Assembly (NCBI RefSeq): GCF_000299335.2
Contig: NZ_CP004387.1
Location: 2,170,001 to 2,234,000, forward strand
Source of the DNA: Isoalcanivorax pacificus W11-5
Lineage (GTDB): Bacteria > Pseudomonadota > Gammaproteobacteria > Pseudomonadales > Alcanivoracaceae
DNA length: 64,000 nucleotides
Direction of reading: 5' to 3'
Position 1 is the stretch's first letter; each line of letters starts with the position of its first letter. The translations under genes were made by a program, and so were the position numbers. The notes under the pieces were generated by a model that was not told the origin of the DNA, did no database searches, and saw only the letters and a list, made by a program, of their open reading frames with translations. Shown here in pieces: positions 8,961 through 19,107 of the stretch.

Positions 8961-10547
8961 ATGAGCACTATTTTTCGGGTTGGCCTGCTGGGGCTTCTCA
9001 CAGCGGGAATATTGGGCGGTTGTGCACTGAAACCGGCGGTCGACGACCTCGACCCCATGCCGGCGGCGACGGAGCTGACACCGGACCCCATCATCATCAG
9101 CGGTTATCCGGAATCGGTACCCGAAGCCCCCCCGGTCAGCGATGTGGACCTCTGGGGCCGGGTCCGCAACGGCTTCGCGCTGGACCTGGAGGTGGAGAAC
9201 GCGCGCATCGTTGCCCAGCGCAACTGGTACAGCCGCCATCCGGCTTACCTCACTCGTATTTCCTCGCGCGCCGAGCGCTATCTGCACCATATCGTCGAGC
9301 AGGCCGAAGCGCGCGGCATGCCACTGGAGCTGGTGCTGCTGCCGGTCGTGGAAAGCGCCTTCGACCCGTTCGCCTACTCCCATGGCCGGGCCTCGGGCCC
9401 CTGGCAGTTCATCCCCTCCACCGGCAAGCATTTCGGCCTGGAACAGGACTGGTGGGCGGATCAGCGCCGCGACATCGTCGCCTCCACCGAAGCCGCCCTG
9501 ACCTATCTGCAGCAACTGGCCAATCGCTTCGATGGCGACTGGCTGCTGGCGCTGGCCTCGTACAATGCGGGCGCGGGCAATGTGTCGCGCGCGATCACCC
9601 GCAACCGCAACGCCGGCAAGCCGACCGATTACTGGAGCCTGCAACTGCCCCGGGAAACCATGGCCTACGTGCCGAAACTGCTGGCGCTGGCGCAGATCGT
9701 GCGCGACCCGGAGCAGTTTGGCCTGGACATCCCGGCCATTGCCGACGAACCGTATTTCACCAGTATTGACGTCGGCGGCCAGATTGACCTGGCCCAGGCG
9801 GCCGAGATGGCGGATATCTCTCTGGAAGAGCTGTACCTGCTCAACCCCGCGTTCAATCGCTGGGCCACCTCGCCCAACGGACCACACCGCCTGCTGATCC
9901 CGGTCAGCCATGCGGACAGGTTCGCCGAGCGCATCAGCGCACTGCCACCAGAGCAGCGCATGCGCTGGCAGCGCTACAGCATCCGCCCCGGCGACAACCT
10001 GATTGCCATCGCCCGTGCACACGACACCACACCGGCCGTGCTGCGCGAGATCAACCATCTGCGCGGCAACACCATTGTCGCCGGCCGCACGCTGCTGATC
10101 CCGCAGCCGTCGCGTGATCCCGGCAGCTACAGCCTGAGCGCGGACGCCCGCCTGGACGCACGCCAGAATCGCGCCATCTCCGGCCGCCGGCAGCTTGCCC
10201 ATCAGGTGGCCAGCGGCGAAACCCTGTGGGAAATCGCACGCCGCTATCGCGTCGGGGTGCGTGAACTGGCAGCATGGAACCAGATGGCGCCGGGCGACAC
10301 GTTGCGCGTCGGCCAGCAACTGGCGGTCTGGACCGAGCAATCGGCCACTGCCGCCCCGGCCAGCAGGCCGGACATGGTGCGCCGGGTCCATTATTCCGTG
10401 CGACGAGGGGATTCGCTGTATGCCATTGCCAACCGCTTCAATGTGTCAGTCAACCAGATCAGTGCCTGGAACAAGATCAATGGCCAGCGCTATCTCCAGC
10501 CCGGGCAGCAACTGACCCTCTATGTGGACATTCGCGACGCACCCTGA
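8961..10547 (+). CDS. mltD: Membrane-bound lytic murein transglycosylase D
   Basis: Lipoprotein of 528 residues. The signal peptide ends in the lipobox LGGC, with the lipidated Cys at 21. Next comes the SLT domain (about 95-230) with catalytic Glu in VVESAFDPFAYSHG and the helix GPWQFIPSTGKHFGL. Three LysM repeats begin near residues 336, 413 and 475. It cleaves glycan strands to 1,6-anhydro-muropeptides at the outer membrane. The ATG at 8961 is chosen because an upstream in-frame ATG (8868) would bury the signal peptide. It overlaps the next gene, a peptide-binding protein, by 26 bases, which links glycan cleavage with peptide uptake. Confidence 0.94.
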   Translation: MSTIFRVGLLGLLTAGILGGCALKPAVDDLDPMPAATELTPDPIIISGYPESVPEAPPVSDVDLWGRVRNGFALDLEVENARIVAQRNWYSRHPAYLTRISSRAERYLHHIVEQAEARGMPLELVLLPVVESAFDPFAYSHGRASGPWQFIPSTGKHFGLEQDWWADQRRDIVASTEAALTYLQQLANRFDGDWLLALASYNAGAGNVSRAITRNRNAGKPTDYWSLQLPRETMAYVPKLLALAQIVRDPEQFGLDIPAIADEPYFTSIDVGGQIDLAQAAEMADISLEELYLLNPAFNRWATSPNGPHRLLIPVSHADRFAERISALPPEQRMRWQRYSIRPGDNLIAIARAHDTTPAVLREINHLRGNTIVAGRTLLIPQPSRDPGSYSLSADARLDARQNRAISGRRQLAHQVASGETLWEIARRYRVGVRELAAWNQMAPGDTLRVGQQLAVWTEQSATAAPASRPDMVRRVHYSVRRGDSLYAIANRFNVSVNQISAWNKINGQRYLQPGQQLTLYVDIRDAP

Positions 10548-12447
10548 GCGCCCGAACCCGGCAGGACGCCGCCCCGGCTGGCTGCTGGCCAGCTTTCTCT
10601 GCCTCGTCACCGGACTGGTCCGCGCCGGTGACGCCGGCAGCGGTGACGACACCACGACGCCGCAACCCGCCGCCGAACAGATCATCATCAGCCATGGCTA
10701 CAGCCCGTTCGGCGAGCTGAAATACCCGGCGGATTTTCACCACTTCGATTACGTCAACCCGGACGCGCCCAAAGGCGGCACCCTGCGCCTGTTCGGCTTC
10801 GGCAGCTTCGACAGCCTGAACCCGTATGTCATCAGCGGCACCAGCCCGGCGGGCACGCCTGGCGCATCAGTGTTCGGTTTTCTGGAAACCACCGACACGC
10901 TGCTCATGGGCAGCGGCAGTCACAACCGCGTCGGGGACGAGCCCGGCAGCGCCTACGGCCTGATCGCCAAGACAGTGGAATATCCGGCCAGCCTCGACTG
11001 GGTGATCTTCCGGCTACGCCCCGAAGCCCGCTTCAGCGACGGCACCCCGATTACTGCCGAGGATGCCGTGTTCTCCTTCAACCTGCTGCGAGAACAGGGC
11101 CATCCACGCTATCAGCTGATGCTGCGAGATGTGGAAAGCGCAGAGATGCTGGATGCGCACAGCGTGCGCTATCACCTCACCGGCGACAGCCGGCGCGACC
11201 TGCCACTGGTGATCGGCGACCTGCCCGTGCTACCTGCCCACTACTGGCGCGAACGTGCCTTCGCCGGCACCCTGGAGCCCCCCGTGATCAGCAGCCCGTA
11301 CCGCATCAGCCGGGTGCGGCCCGGCCGCCAGATTGTGTTCGAGCGTGTCGATAACTACTGGGCCCGTGACCTGCCGGTGAACCGGGGGCGCTACAACTTC
11401 GATCGGGTGGTGATCGATTATTACCGCGATGCGCAGGTCGGCTTCGAGGCGTTCAAGAGCGGCGGCTATGATCTGCACCTGGACTATGTTGCCAAGCACT
11501 GGGCCACGGCCTACGACGTGCCTGCTGTACGTGATGGCCGCATCCTGCGGGCCGAAATTCCACACCGCATTCCGAAACCGACACAGGCTTTCTTCATCAA
11601 CCAGCGCCGTGCGCCCCTGGATGACCGCCGCGTCCGGGAGGCACTGAATCTGCTGTTCGATTTCGAGTGGACCAACCAGACCATTTTCAATGGTGCCTAT
11701 GTGCGCAGCGAGAGCTGGTTTCCGAACAGTCTCAACCATGCCGAGGGGCTGCCCACAGAGCGCGAACTGGCCTTGCTCGAACCCTGGCGTGAACAATTGC
11801 CACCGGCGCTGTTTACCCAGCCCTTTCGTCACCCGGTCAGCGACGGCAGCGGCAATATCCGCGCCCGCATGCGGCAGGCGCTGGCGCTGCTGGACGAGGC
11901 CGGCTGGGCACCCCGCGGCCGGTATTTGCGGCACAAGGACACCGATGCACCGCTGAAACTGGAAATTCTCAACTACCAGACTCCCGGCATGACCCGCGTG
12001 GTGGAGCCCTGGCTGCGCAACCTGGAGCGCATCGGCATCCAGGCCAGCTACCGTGCCGTGGACCTGGCCACCTACAAAGAGCGGCTCGACCGCTTTGACT
12101 ACGACATCACCATTTTCGTGCTGCCGCAGCGCGCCTACCCTGGCGCCGAGCTGGTCGATTACCTGCATTCCCGCAGCGCCGACGTACCCGGCAGCCGCAA
12201 TTATTCCCGCGTCAGCGATCCGGTGGTCGACGCGCTGGTCGATGCCAGCATGAACGCCAGCACCGAAGCAGACTATCATGCCGCCATCAAGGCGCTGGAC
12301 CGGGTGCTCTTGTGGCAACACTACAGCGTCCCGCACTGGTATATTGACCATCACCGTCTGGCCTGGTGGGATAAATTCGGTCGGCCGGACGCGCCGATGC
12401 CGTATATCCTCGGCACCGAGACCTGGTGGGCAAAAGGGAAACCCTGA
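10522..12447 (+). CDS. YejA-type periplasmic peptide-binding protein, copy 1
   Basis: Family 5 extracellular solute-binding protein, 641 residues. A long basic n-region is followed by the signal core GWLLASFLCLVTGLVRAG. The mature part has [20 protein letters not shown] and RLRPEARFSDGTPITAEDAV, features of YejA-like binding proteins. It shares long stretches with the next gene (FEWTNQ, LPVNRG, YNFDR), so the two are paralogues. It starts inside the end of mltD, 26 bases before the mltD stop. It probably delivers peptides to YejBEF. Ligand specificity cannot be read from the sequence. Confidence 0.85.
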   Translation: MWTFATHPERPNPAGRRPGWLLASFLCLVTGLVRAGDAGSGDDTTTPQPAAEQIIISHGYSPFGELKYPADFHHFDYVNPDAPKGGTLRLFGFGSFDSLNPYVISGTSPAGTPGASVFGFLETTDTLLMGSGSHNRVGDEPGSAYGLIAKTVEYPASLDWVIFRLRPEARFSDGTPITAEDAVFSFNLLREQGHPRYQLMLRDVESAEMLDAHSVRYHLTGDSRRDLPLVIGDLPVLPAHYWRERAFAGTLEPPVISSPYRISRVRPGRQIVFERVDNYWARDLPVNRGRYNFDRVVIDYYRDAQVGFEAFKSGGYDLHLDYVAKHWATAYDVPAVRDGRILRAEIPHRIPKPTQAFFINQRRAPLDDRRVREALNLLFDFEWTNQTIFNGAYVRSESWFPNSLNHAEGLPTERELALLEPWREQLPPALFTQPFRHPVSDGSGNIRARMRQALALLDEAGWAPRGRYLRHKDTDAPLKLEILNYQTPGMTRVVEPWLRNLERIGIQASYRAVDLATYKERLDRFDYDITIFVLPQRAYPGAELVDYLHSRSADVPGSRNYSRVSDPVVDALVDASMNASTEADYHAAIKALDRVLLWQHYSVPHWYIDHHRLAWWDKFGRPDAPMPYILGTETWWAKGKP

Positions 12448-12516
12448 GCGACAGACGCTGTCTCTGAACAGGAAGCCCTCGCCGGCGGCGACAACACAAC
12501 AATATCGAGGAACGAT

Positions 12517-14307
12517 ATGAGAACCCTGCTTTACAGCATTGCGCTGTGCCTGTTTGCGGTGAGCGCCCAGGCCGCCCCCAAATACCACGCCATTGCCATG
12601 TACGGCACGCCCAAATACCCGGCGGAGTTCCCGCATTTCGATTACGTCAACGCCGACGCGCCCAAAGGCGGCACCCTGCGCCGCCACGTCATCGGCACCT
12701 TCGACAGCCTCAACCCTTTTATTCCACGCGGCACCCCGGCCGGCGGCATTGCGTACCTGTACGACACGCTCACCACGGCCAGCCAGGACGAACCCTTTAC
12801 CCAGTACGGCCTGCTGGCAGAATTCATCGAGATGCCGGAGGACCGCAGCTGGGTCATCTATCACCTGCGCAAAGAGGCCCGTTTCGCTGATGGTGAGCCG
12901 GTGACCGCCGACGACGTGGTGTTTTCCTTCAATACGCTGGTCGAGAAAGGCTCGCCTTTCTACAGCTTTTATTACGGCGACGTCGAGAAGGTGGAAGCCC
13001 TGGACAGGCAGCGTGTGAAATTCACCTTCAAGCCGGGCGACAACCGCGAACTGGCACTGATCGTCGGCCAGTTGCAGGTGCTGCCGGCACATTACTGGAA
13101 AGACCGCGACTTCTCCCGTGGCTCCCTGGAAGCGCCGCTGGGCAGCGGCCCCTATCGCATCAGCAGCGCCGAACCCGGCAAGCGCGTGGTCTATGAGCGC
13201 CGCGCCGACTACTGGGGCAAGAACCTGCCGGTGAACCGCGGCCAGTACAATTTTGATCGCATCACGCTGGAATATTTCCTCGATGACACCGTGGCGCTGG
13301 AAGCCTTCAAGGCCGGTCGCTATGACATGCGGCTGGAAAACATCGCCGCCAACTGGGCCACCGGCTACCAGGGCCCGGCGCTCAACCGCGGCGACTACGT
13401 GCTGGAAACGTTTCAGCACAGCCTGCCCACCGGCATGCAGGGCTTTGTCTATAACCTGCGCCGGCCGTTGTTCCAGGACCGCACCCTGCGCAAGGCACTG
13501 GCCTACGCACTGGATTTCGAGTGGACCAACCAGAACATCTTCCACGGCCAGTACCGCCGCACCCGCAGCTACTTCCAGAACTCCGAACTGGCCGCCACCG
13601 GCCTGCCATCCGAGGACGAACTGAAGCTGCTGACACCACTGCGTGACAAGCTGCCGCCGGAAGTGTTCACGCAAGCCTATGCGCCCCCCAGCAGCGATGG
13701 CTCCGGCCGTCCCCGGCAGAACCTGCTGACCGCGCAGAAGCTGCTCCAGGAGGCTGGCTATACCGTCCGCGACAACCAGCTCTACACCCCGGACAACCAG
13801 CCCGTGCGCTTTGAAATCCTGATCGACAACCCGACCTGGGAGCGTATCGCGATGCCGTTTGCGCGCAATCTGCGCGCCATCGGTGTACACACGGAAGTAC
13901 GCCGCGTTGACCAGCCACAATATGTCGAGCGCATGCGCAATTTTGATTTCGACATGGTCGTCAACGTGTTCCCGCAATCCAACTCACCGGGCAACGAGCA
14001 GCGCGATTTCTGGCATTCCAGCGCCGCCGGGCGCCCCGATTCGCGCAATATCATCGGCCTGCAGGACCCGGCCATCGACACACTGGTGGACGCAGTAATC
14101 AGCGCCCGCAGCCGCGAGGCATTGATCACCAGCACGCGGGCACTGGACCGTGCGCTGCAATGGGGTTACTACGTGATCCCGAACTGGAACCTGGATTATT
14201 TCCGCGTCGCCTACAGCAAGCATCTGGCACACCCGGCACGGAACGCGCCTTACGGCCTGCCACTGGATGCCTGGTGGGACAAGCGCTCAACCCGGGACGC
14301 TGAATGA
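12517..14307 (+). CDS. yejA: YejA-type periplasmic peptide-binding protein, copy 2
   Basis: Second family 5 binding protein, 596 residues. A clean signal peptide ([14 protein letters not shown], cut after A20) leads into a body starting [20 protein letters not shown], typical of YejA. It is smaller than its neighbour and closer to the E. coli YejA length. A GAGGAA ribosome site precedes the ATG. Its TGA overlaps the yejB ATG (ATGA), placing it firmly in the yejABEF operon. Known YejABEF substrates are oligopeptides, including microcin C and antimicrobial peptides. Confidence 0.9.
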   Translation: MRTLLYSIALCLFAVSAQAAPKYHAIAMYGTPKYPAEFPHFDYVNADAPKGGTLRRHVIGTFDSLNPFIPRGTPAGGIAYLYDTLTTASQDEPFTQYGLLAEFIEMPEDRSWVIYHLRKEARFADGEPVTADDVVFSFNTLVEKGSPFYSFYYGDVEKVEALDRQRVKFTFKPGDNRELALIVGQLQVLPAHYWKDRDFSRGSLEAPLGSGPYRISSAEPGKRVVYERRADYWGKNLPVNRGQYNFDRITLEYFLDDTVALEAFKAGRYDMRLENIAANWATGYQGPALNRGDYVLETFQHSLPTGMQGFVYNLRRPLFQDRTLRKALAYALDFEWTNQNIFHGQYRRTRSYFQNSELAATGLPSEDELKLLTPLRDKLPPEVFTQAYAPPSSDGSGRPRQNLLTAQKLLQEAGYTVRDNQLYTPDNQPVRFEILIDNPTWERIAMPFARNLRAIGVHTEVRRVDQPQYVERMRNFDFDMVVNVFPQSNSPGNEQRDFWHSSAAGRPDSRNIIGLQDPAIDTLVDAVISARSREALITSTRALDRALQWGYYVIPNWNLDYFRVAYSKHLAHPARNAPYGLPLDAWWDKRSTRDAE

Positions 14308-15392
14308 GCGGTTATTTTCTCCGGCGCCTGCTGCTGATCATTCCCACGCTGTTCGGCATCCTGCTGTTGAACTTTGTCATCGTGCAGGCCGCACCCGGTG
14401 GCCCGGTCGAACGCATGATCGCGCAGTTGCGTGGCATGGATGCAGGCGCCGGTGGCCAGTTCGCGGGGAGCCGGGCGGATTTTGTCGCCACCGACACCGG
14501 AGGTGGCAGCAGCTATCGCGGCTCCCAGGGCCTGCCGCCGGAACTGCTGGAACGCATCGAAAAGCTGTACGGCTTCGACAAACCGGCCCATGAGCGTTTC
14601 TGGCTGATGGTACGTAACTACCTCAGCTTTGATTTCGGTGAATCCTATTACCGCGACCGCAGTGTCACCGAACTGATCGTCGAGCGCTTGCCGGTGTCCA
14701 TTTCCCTCGGACTGTGGAGCACGCTGATCACCTATCTGGTGTCGATCCCCCTCGGTATCCGCAAGGCAGTGCGCCACGGCACACCGTTCGATGTCTGGAG
14801 CAGCAGCCTGGTGATTGTCGGCTATGCCATACCCAGCTTCCTGTTCGCCATCCTGCTGATCGTCCTGTTTGCCGGCGGCAGTTACCTGGACTGGTTTCCG
14901 CTGCGCGGGCTGACCTCCGACAACTGGGCCCAACTCAGCCTGCCCGGCAAAGTCGTCGACTATTTCTGGCATATCGCCCTGCCAACCATCGCCATCGTGA
15001 TCGGCAACTTCGCCACCCTGACCATGCTCACCAAAAACTCATTTCTCGATGAAATCAGCAAGCTCTATGTGCAGACCGCCCGCGCCAAGGGCCTGACTGA
15101 AAATCAGGTGCTCTACCGGCACGTATTCCGCAATGCCATGCTGATCATCATTGCCGGTTTTCCGGCGGCGTTTATCAGCATGTTCTTCAGCGGCGTGCTG
15201 CTGATCGAGTACATTTTCTCGTTGGATGGCCTGGGCCTGCTCGGTTTTGAATCGGTGATCAACCGCGACTACCCGGTGGTGTTCGGCACGCTGTTTATCT
15301 TCACCCTGATCGGACTGCTGCTGAAACTGGTCAGCGACCTGACCTACATGCTGGTCGATCCGCGCATCGATTTCGGCCGGAGAGACCTGTAA
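14304..15392 (+). CDS. yejB: Peptide ABC transporter permease YejB
   Basis: 362-residue inner-membrane permease of the oligopeptide (OppB-like) family. The first helix is [20 protein letters not shown], and a long periplasmic loop of about 90 residues follows, as in YejB. The EAA loop near [20 protein letters not shown] contacts the ATPase. It overlaps yejA at its start and yejE at its stop (TAATG). Confidence 0.93.
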   Translation: MSGYFLRRLLLIIPTLFGILLLNFVIVQAAPGGPVERMIAQLRGMDAGAGGQFAGSRADFVATDTGGGSSYRGSQGLPPELLERIEKLYGFDKPAHERFWLMVRNYLSFDFGESYYRDRSVTELIVERLPVSISLGLWSTLITYLVSIPLGIRKAVRHGTPFDVWSSSLVIVGYAIPSFLFAILLIVLFAGGSYLDWFPLRGLTSDNWAQLSLPGKVVDYFWHIALPTIAIVIGNFATLTMLTKNSFLDEISKLYVQTARAKGLTENQVLYRHVFRNAMLIIIAGFPAAFISMFFSGVLLIEYIFSLDGLGLLGFESVINRDYPVVFGTLFIFTLIGLLLKLVSDLTYMLVDPRIDFGRRDL

Positions 15393-16420
15393 TGCGGTTC
15401 AGCAATCCCGTCTTCCAGCGCCAGTGGAACACCTTTCGCAGCAACCGCCGCGGCTACTGGTCGCTGTGGCTGTTCAGCATCCTGTTCGTGCTCTGCCTGG
15501 GCGCCGAGCTGATTGCCAACGACAGGCCGCTGGTGCTCAGCTACCAGAGCGAACTGTACTTCCCGGTGCTCAAGGTCTATCCGGAAACCACCTTTGGCGG
15601 CATGTTCGAAACCGAAGCCAATTACCGCGACCCGTTCGTGAAGGAACTGATCGAGCAAGACGGCTGGATCGTCTGGCCGGTCATTCCGTTCAGCCATGAC
15701 ACCATCAACTACGATCTGACCGTCCCCTCGCCCGCCCCGCCCTCCTCTGACAACTGGCTGGGTACCGACGATCAGGGCCGCGATGTACTGGCACGCATTC
15801 TCTATGGTTTTCGCATTTCGGTACTGTTTGGCCTGATCCTGGCACTGGCGAGCAGTGTCATCGGCATCGCCGTCGGCGCCATGCAGGGTTACTACGGCGG
15901 CTGGACCGATCTGGCCGGGCAGCGCTTTATCGAAATCTGGTCGAGCATGCCGATCCTCTACCTGATCATCATCCTGTCCAGCTTCGTGGTGCCGAATTTC
16001 TGGTGGCTGCTGTTGATCATGCTGCTGTTTTCCTGGATGACCCTGGTGGATCTGGTGCGGGCGGAATTCCTGCGCTGCCGGAACCTGGATTACGTGCGGG
16101 CCGCACGGGCGCTCGGTGTCTCGGCGCCGGTGATCATGTTCCGGCACATGCTGCCCAATGCCATGGTCGCCACCCTGACGTTCCTGCCCTTCATCCTCAA
16201 CGGCGCCATCGTCACCCTGACCACGCTGGATTTCATCGGCTTTGGCCTGCCGCCGGGCTCCCCCTCGCTGGGCGAACTGCTCGGCCAGGGCAAGGCCAAC
16301 CTGCATGCACCCTGGCTCGGCATCAGCGCCTTTGTCTCGCTGGCGCTGATCCTGTCGCTGCTGATCTTCATTGGCGAAGCGGTACGCGATGCCTTCGACC
16401 CGAGGAAGTACCTGCAATGA
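15392..16420 (+). CDS. yejE: Peptide ABC transporter permease YejE
   Basis: 342-residue partner permease (OppC-like). An N-terminal helix (about 22-44) precedes a long periplasmic segment containing NYDLTVPSPAPPSSDNWLGT, with the DNWLGTDDQGRDVLAR signature of OppC-type permeases just after. Five more helices follow. The EAA loop is ARALGVSAPVIMFRHMLPNA. The stop overlaps the yejF ATG by three bases (ATGA). Confidence 0.93.
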   Translation: MRFSNPVFQRQWNTFRSNRRGYWSLWLFSILFVLCLGAELIANDRPLVLSYQSELYFPVLKVYPETTFGGMFETEANYRDPFVKELIEQDGWIVWPVIPFSHDTINYDLTVPSPAPPSSDNWLGTDDQGRDVLARILYGFRISVLFGLILALASSVIGIAVGAMQGYYGGWTDLAGQRFIEIWSSMPILYLIIILSSFVVPNFWWLLLIMLLFSWMTLVDLVRAEFLRCRNLDYVRAARALGVSAPVIMFRHMLPNAMVATLTFLPFILNGAIVTLTTLDFIGFGLPPGSPSLGELLGQGKANLHAPWLGISAFVSLALILSLLIFIGEAVRDAFDPRKYLQ

Positions 16421-18027
16421 GCCGGCTGGAAATCCGCAACCTGAGTGTCCGATTCGGCACCGACCAGCCACCGGTGGTGGATGATGTGTCACTGAGTCTC
16501 ACGGCCGGCCGCATGCTGGCCCTGGTCGGTGAATCCGGTTCCGGCAAATCCGTCACCGCGCTGTCGATTTTGCGGCTGCTGCCCCCGCAGGCCAGCGTCC
16601 AGGCCATGGCCATGACCCTCAACGACGAAGACATCCTGCATCTGCCGGAAAACGCGCTGCGCGGTCTGCGCGGCGGCCGTATCGGCATGGTGTTCCAGGA
16701 ACCACTGAGCGCACTCAATCCACTGCACACCGTGGAAAAACAGATCAACGAAAGCCTGGCCATTCACCAGGGGCTGTCCCGCAACGCCGCCCGTCAGCGC
16801 ACGCTGGAATTGCTGGAGCAGGTGCACCTGCCGGAGCCGGACACCATGCTCGGGCGCTATCCGCATCAGTTGTCCGGCGGCCAGCGCCAGCGGGTCATGA
16901 TTGCCCTGGCACTGGCCAACAATCCCAGCGTGCTGATCGCCGACGAGCCCACCACTGCTCTGGATGTGACGGTACAGGCCGGCATTCTGGACCTGCTCAA
17001 GCAATTGCAGGCGGAGCTGGGACTGGCGGTACTGCTGATTACCCACGATCTCGGCGTGGTCGCCCGCTACGCCGAGGATATCGCGGTCATGCACCATGGC
17101 CGCATCGTGGAAACCGGCGCCACCGAACAGGTACTGGCCGCACCGCAGGACGACTACACGCGGCACCTGCTGGCGGCCGAACCCGGCGGCGAGCCGCCGG
17201 TGCCGGACCCGGGGCGTCCCGTGCACCTGCAGACCCGCGATCTGCAAGTGCGTTTCGTGCAGAACAGCAGCGGCCTGCTGGCGCGCAAACAGTATTTCCA
17301 CGCGGTGGACGGCGTCGACCTGACACTGCGGCGCGGCGAAACGCTCGGCGTGGTCGGCGAAAGCGGCAGCGGCAAATCAACGCTGGCGCTGGCGATCCTG
17401 CGGCTGCTGGAAAGCCGGGGCGAGATATGGCTGGAAGACACCCGGCTCGACGCGCTGCGTGGCAACCGCCAGTTGCGCCCCTGGCGGGCACGCATGCAGG
17501 TGGTCTTCCAGGACCCCTGGAGCACCCTCAACCCACGCATGACCGTGGGCCAGATCATCGAGGAAGGCCTCAAGGTACACCAGCGCCAGATGCCGCAGGC
17601 GCAACGCGAACAGAACGTGGCCACCATGCTCACCGAAGTGGGCCTGCCGGCAGAATGTCGGCATCGCTACCCGCATGAATTTTCCGGCGGCCAGCGCCAG
17701 CGCATCGCCATTGCCCGGGCCCTGATCCTGCGTCCGGCGCTGCTGGTGCTGGATGAACCCACCTCGGCTCTGGACCGCAGCGTACAGCATCAGGTGCTGG
17801 AGCTGCTGCGTGACCTGCAGGCGCGCCATGCGCTGTCCTATGTGTTTATCAGCCATGATCTGAAACTGGTACGCGCCATCAGCCACGAACTGATCGTGAT
17901 GCGTCACGGCAAGGCGCTGGAAAGCGGCCCCACCGAGGCCATCTTCCGCGCCCCGCAGCACGACTACACCCGCAGCCTGATCGACGCTGCGTTCAGCACC
18001 GAACGGAAATACCAGGTTGCATTTTAG
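16417..18027 (+). CDS. yejF: Peptide ABC transporter ATPase YejF (two fused ATPase domains)
   Basis: 536 residues with two complete ABC domains in one chain. The first has Walker A GESGSGKS, signature LSGGQRQR and Walker B VLIADEP. The second has [17 protein letters not shown] and LLVLDEP. This duplicated layout is typical of YejF and DppD/DppF fusions. The ATG at 16417 overlaps the yejE stop; earlier in-frame starts lie within yejE and are not used. It powers YejB/YejE import. Confidence 0.93.
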   Translation: MSRLEIRNLSVRFGTDQPPVVDDVSLSLTAGRMLALVGESGSGKSVTALSILRLLPPQASVQAMAMTLNDEDILHLPENALRGLRGGRIGMVFQEPLSALNPLHTVEKQINESLAIHQGLSRNAARQRTLELLEQVHLPEPDTMLGRYPHQLSGGQRQRVMIALALANNPSVLIADEPTTALDVTVQAGILDLLKQLQAELGLAVLLITHDLGVVARYAEDIAVMHHGRIVETGATEQVLAAPQDDYTRHLLAAEPGGEPPVPDPGRPVHLQTRDLQVRFVQNSSGLLARKQYFHAVDGVDLTLRRGETLGVVGESGSGKSTLALAILRLLESRGEIWLEDTRLDALRGNRQLRPWRARMQVVFQDPWSTLNPRMTVGQIIEEGLKVHQRQMPQAQREQNVATMLTEVGLPAECRHRYPHEFSGGQRQRIAIARALILRPALLVLDEPTSALDRSVQHQVLELLRDLQARHALSYVFISHDLKLVRAISHELIVMRHGKALESGPTEAIFRAPQHDYTRSLIDAAFSTERKYQVAF

Positions 18028-18110
18028 CGGTGTGGCACGGGGCGGTTTTCCGCTACCGTGCAGGCAGCACGCGACTGCCCGGTCAGTTCGCAAGCGCTTT
18101 CCCGGCGGCC

Positions 18111-18119
18111 TGCTATACT
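18111..18119 (+). promoter_or_regulatory. Extended -10 promoter for fabI
   Basis: TGCTATACT is an extended -10 element (TGn plus TATACT) 72 bases before the fabI ATG. No good -35 hexamer lies at 16-18 bases, which is usual for extended -10 promoters. It sits in the 163-base gap after yejF, so fabI probably has its own transcription start. Confidence 0.6.
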
Positions 18120-18190
18120 TGCCGCCACCCGATGTCACGCACCACGCCTGACATCCCGGACACTACGGATTCGCATCGAGAGGACTACAC

Positions 18191-18991
18191 ATGGGCTTTC
18201 TTGCCGGCAAACGCTATCTGATCGTGGGTATCGCCAGTCAACGCTCCATCGCCTGGGGTATTGCCGAAGCCATGCATCGCGAAGGCGCCGAACTCGCCTT
18301 CACTTATCAGAACGACAAACTGAAATCCCGCGTCGAAGGCGCCGCCGAGGAATTCGGCAGCCGCAAGGAACTGTGCTTCCCCTGCGATGTGGCCAACGAC
18401 ACCGAGATCGACGCCGTCTTCAGCAGCCTGGGCAAACACTGGGACGGGCTGGATGGTATTGTCCACGCGGTCGGTTTTGCGCCCGCCCATGAGCTGGATG
18501 GCAACTTCGTCGACGTCGCTACCCGTGAGGGTTTCCGCATCGCGCACGAAATCTCCAGCTACAGTTTCGTTGCCCTGGCCAAGGCCGGGCACGCCATGAT
18601 GAAGGGCCGCAACGGTTCACTGCTGACGCTGACGTACCACGCCTCGCAACAGACCGTGCCGAACTACAACGTCATGGGCATGGCCAAGGCCAGCCTGGAA
18701 GCCAGCGTGCGTTACCTGGCGGCCAGCATGGGGCCGGAAGGCATTCGCGTGAATGCAATCTCCGCTGGCCCGATCCGTACCCTGGCAGCTTCCGGTATCA
18801 AGAAATTCCGCAGCATGCTGGACCAGAACGCGTCCAAGGCGCCCCTGCGTCGCAACGTGACCATCGAGGAAGTGGGCAACGCCGCTGCGTTCCTGTGTTC
18901 CGATCTGGCCTCCGGCATCACCGCAGAAATCATGTATGTGGACGCCGGCGCCAATACATCCGCGATGTCCATGGACAGCGCCGGCGAATAA
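18191..18991 (+). CDS. fabI: Enoyl-ACP reductase FabI
   Basis: NADH-dependent enoyl-acyl carrier protein reductase, 266 residues, final step of the fatty acid elongation cycle. The cofactor loop is [11 protein letters not shown]. The substrate segment is [13 protein letters not shown]. The catalytic Tyr and Lys are in [12 protein letters not shown], followed by [20 protein letters not shown]. One odd point: the normally near-invariant YLGAER after the first active-site Tyr reads YHASQQ here. A perfect 17-bp hairpin terminator follows. The synteny ppiD-fabI is shared with Pseudomonas. Confidence 0.95.
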   Translation: MGFLAGKRYLIVGIASQRSIAWGIAEAMHREGAELAFTYQNDKLKSRVEGAAEEFGSRKELCFPCDVANDTEIDAVFSSLGKHWDGLDGIVHAVGFAPAHELDGNFVDVATREGFRIAHEISSYSFVALAKAGHAMMKGRNGSLLTLTYHASQQTVPNYNVMGMAKASLEASVRYLAASMGPEGIRVNAISAGPIRTLAASGIKKFRSMLDQNASKAPLRRNVTIEEVGNAAAFLCSDLASGITAEIMYVDAGANTSAMSMDSAGE

Positions 18992-19010
18992 CCACCCCGG
19001 TTTCTCCAGC

Positions 19011-19051
19011 CCAACAAAAAACACCGCCTGATCAGCGGTGTTTTTTGTTGG
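19011..19051. terminator. Bidirectional terminator between fabI and ppiD
   Basis: Perfect 17-bp inverted repeat (CCAACAAAAAACACCGC with its complement) around a 7-base loop. It gives a GC core with a T-run on both strands, so it can end the convergent fabI and ppiD transcripts. Confidence 0.92.
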
Positions 19052-19107
19052 CGCTGTTGCGCGCCTGTCGGGCCCGGCGCCCTGCTTTCGCAGTGCGCCG
19101 GCACAGA

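Noticed and set aside
11230-13977. Stop-free antisense frame of over 900 codons across both peptide-binding protein genes
   Set aside because: Produced by codon use: the sense genes almost never use TTA, CTA or TCA, so antisense stops are missing. The translation is His/Gln/Val-rich with no motif or ribosome site.
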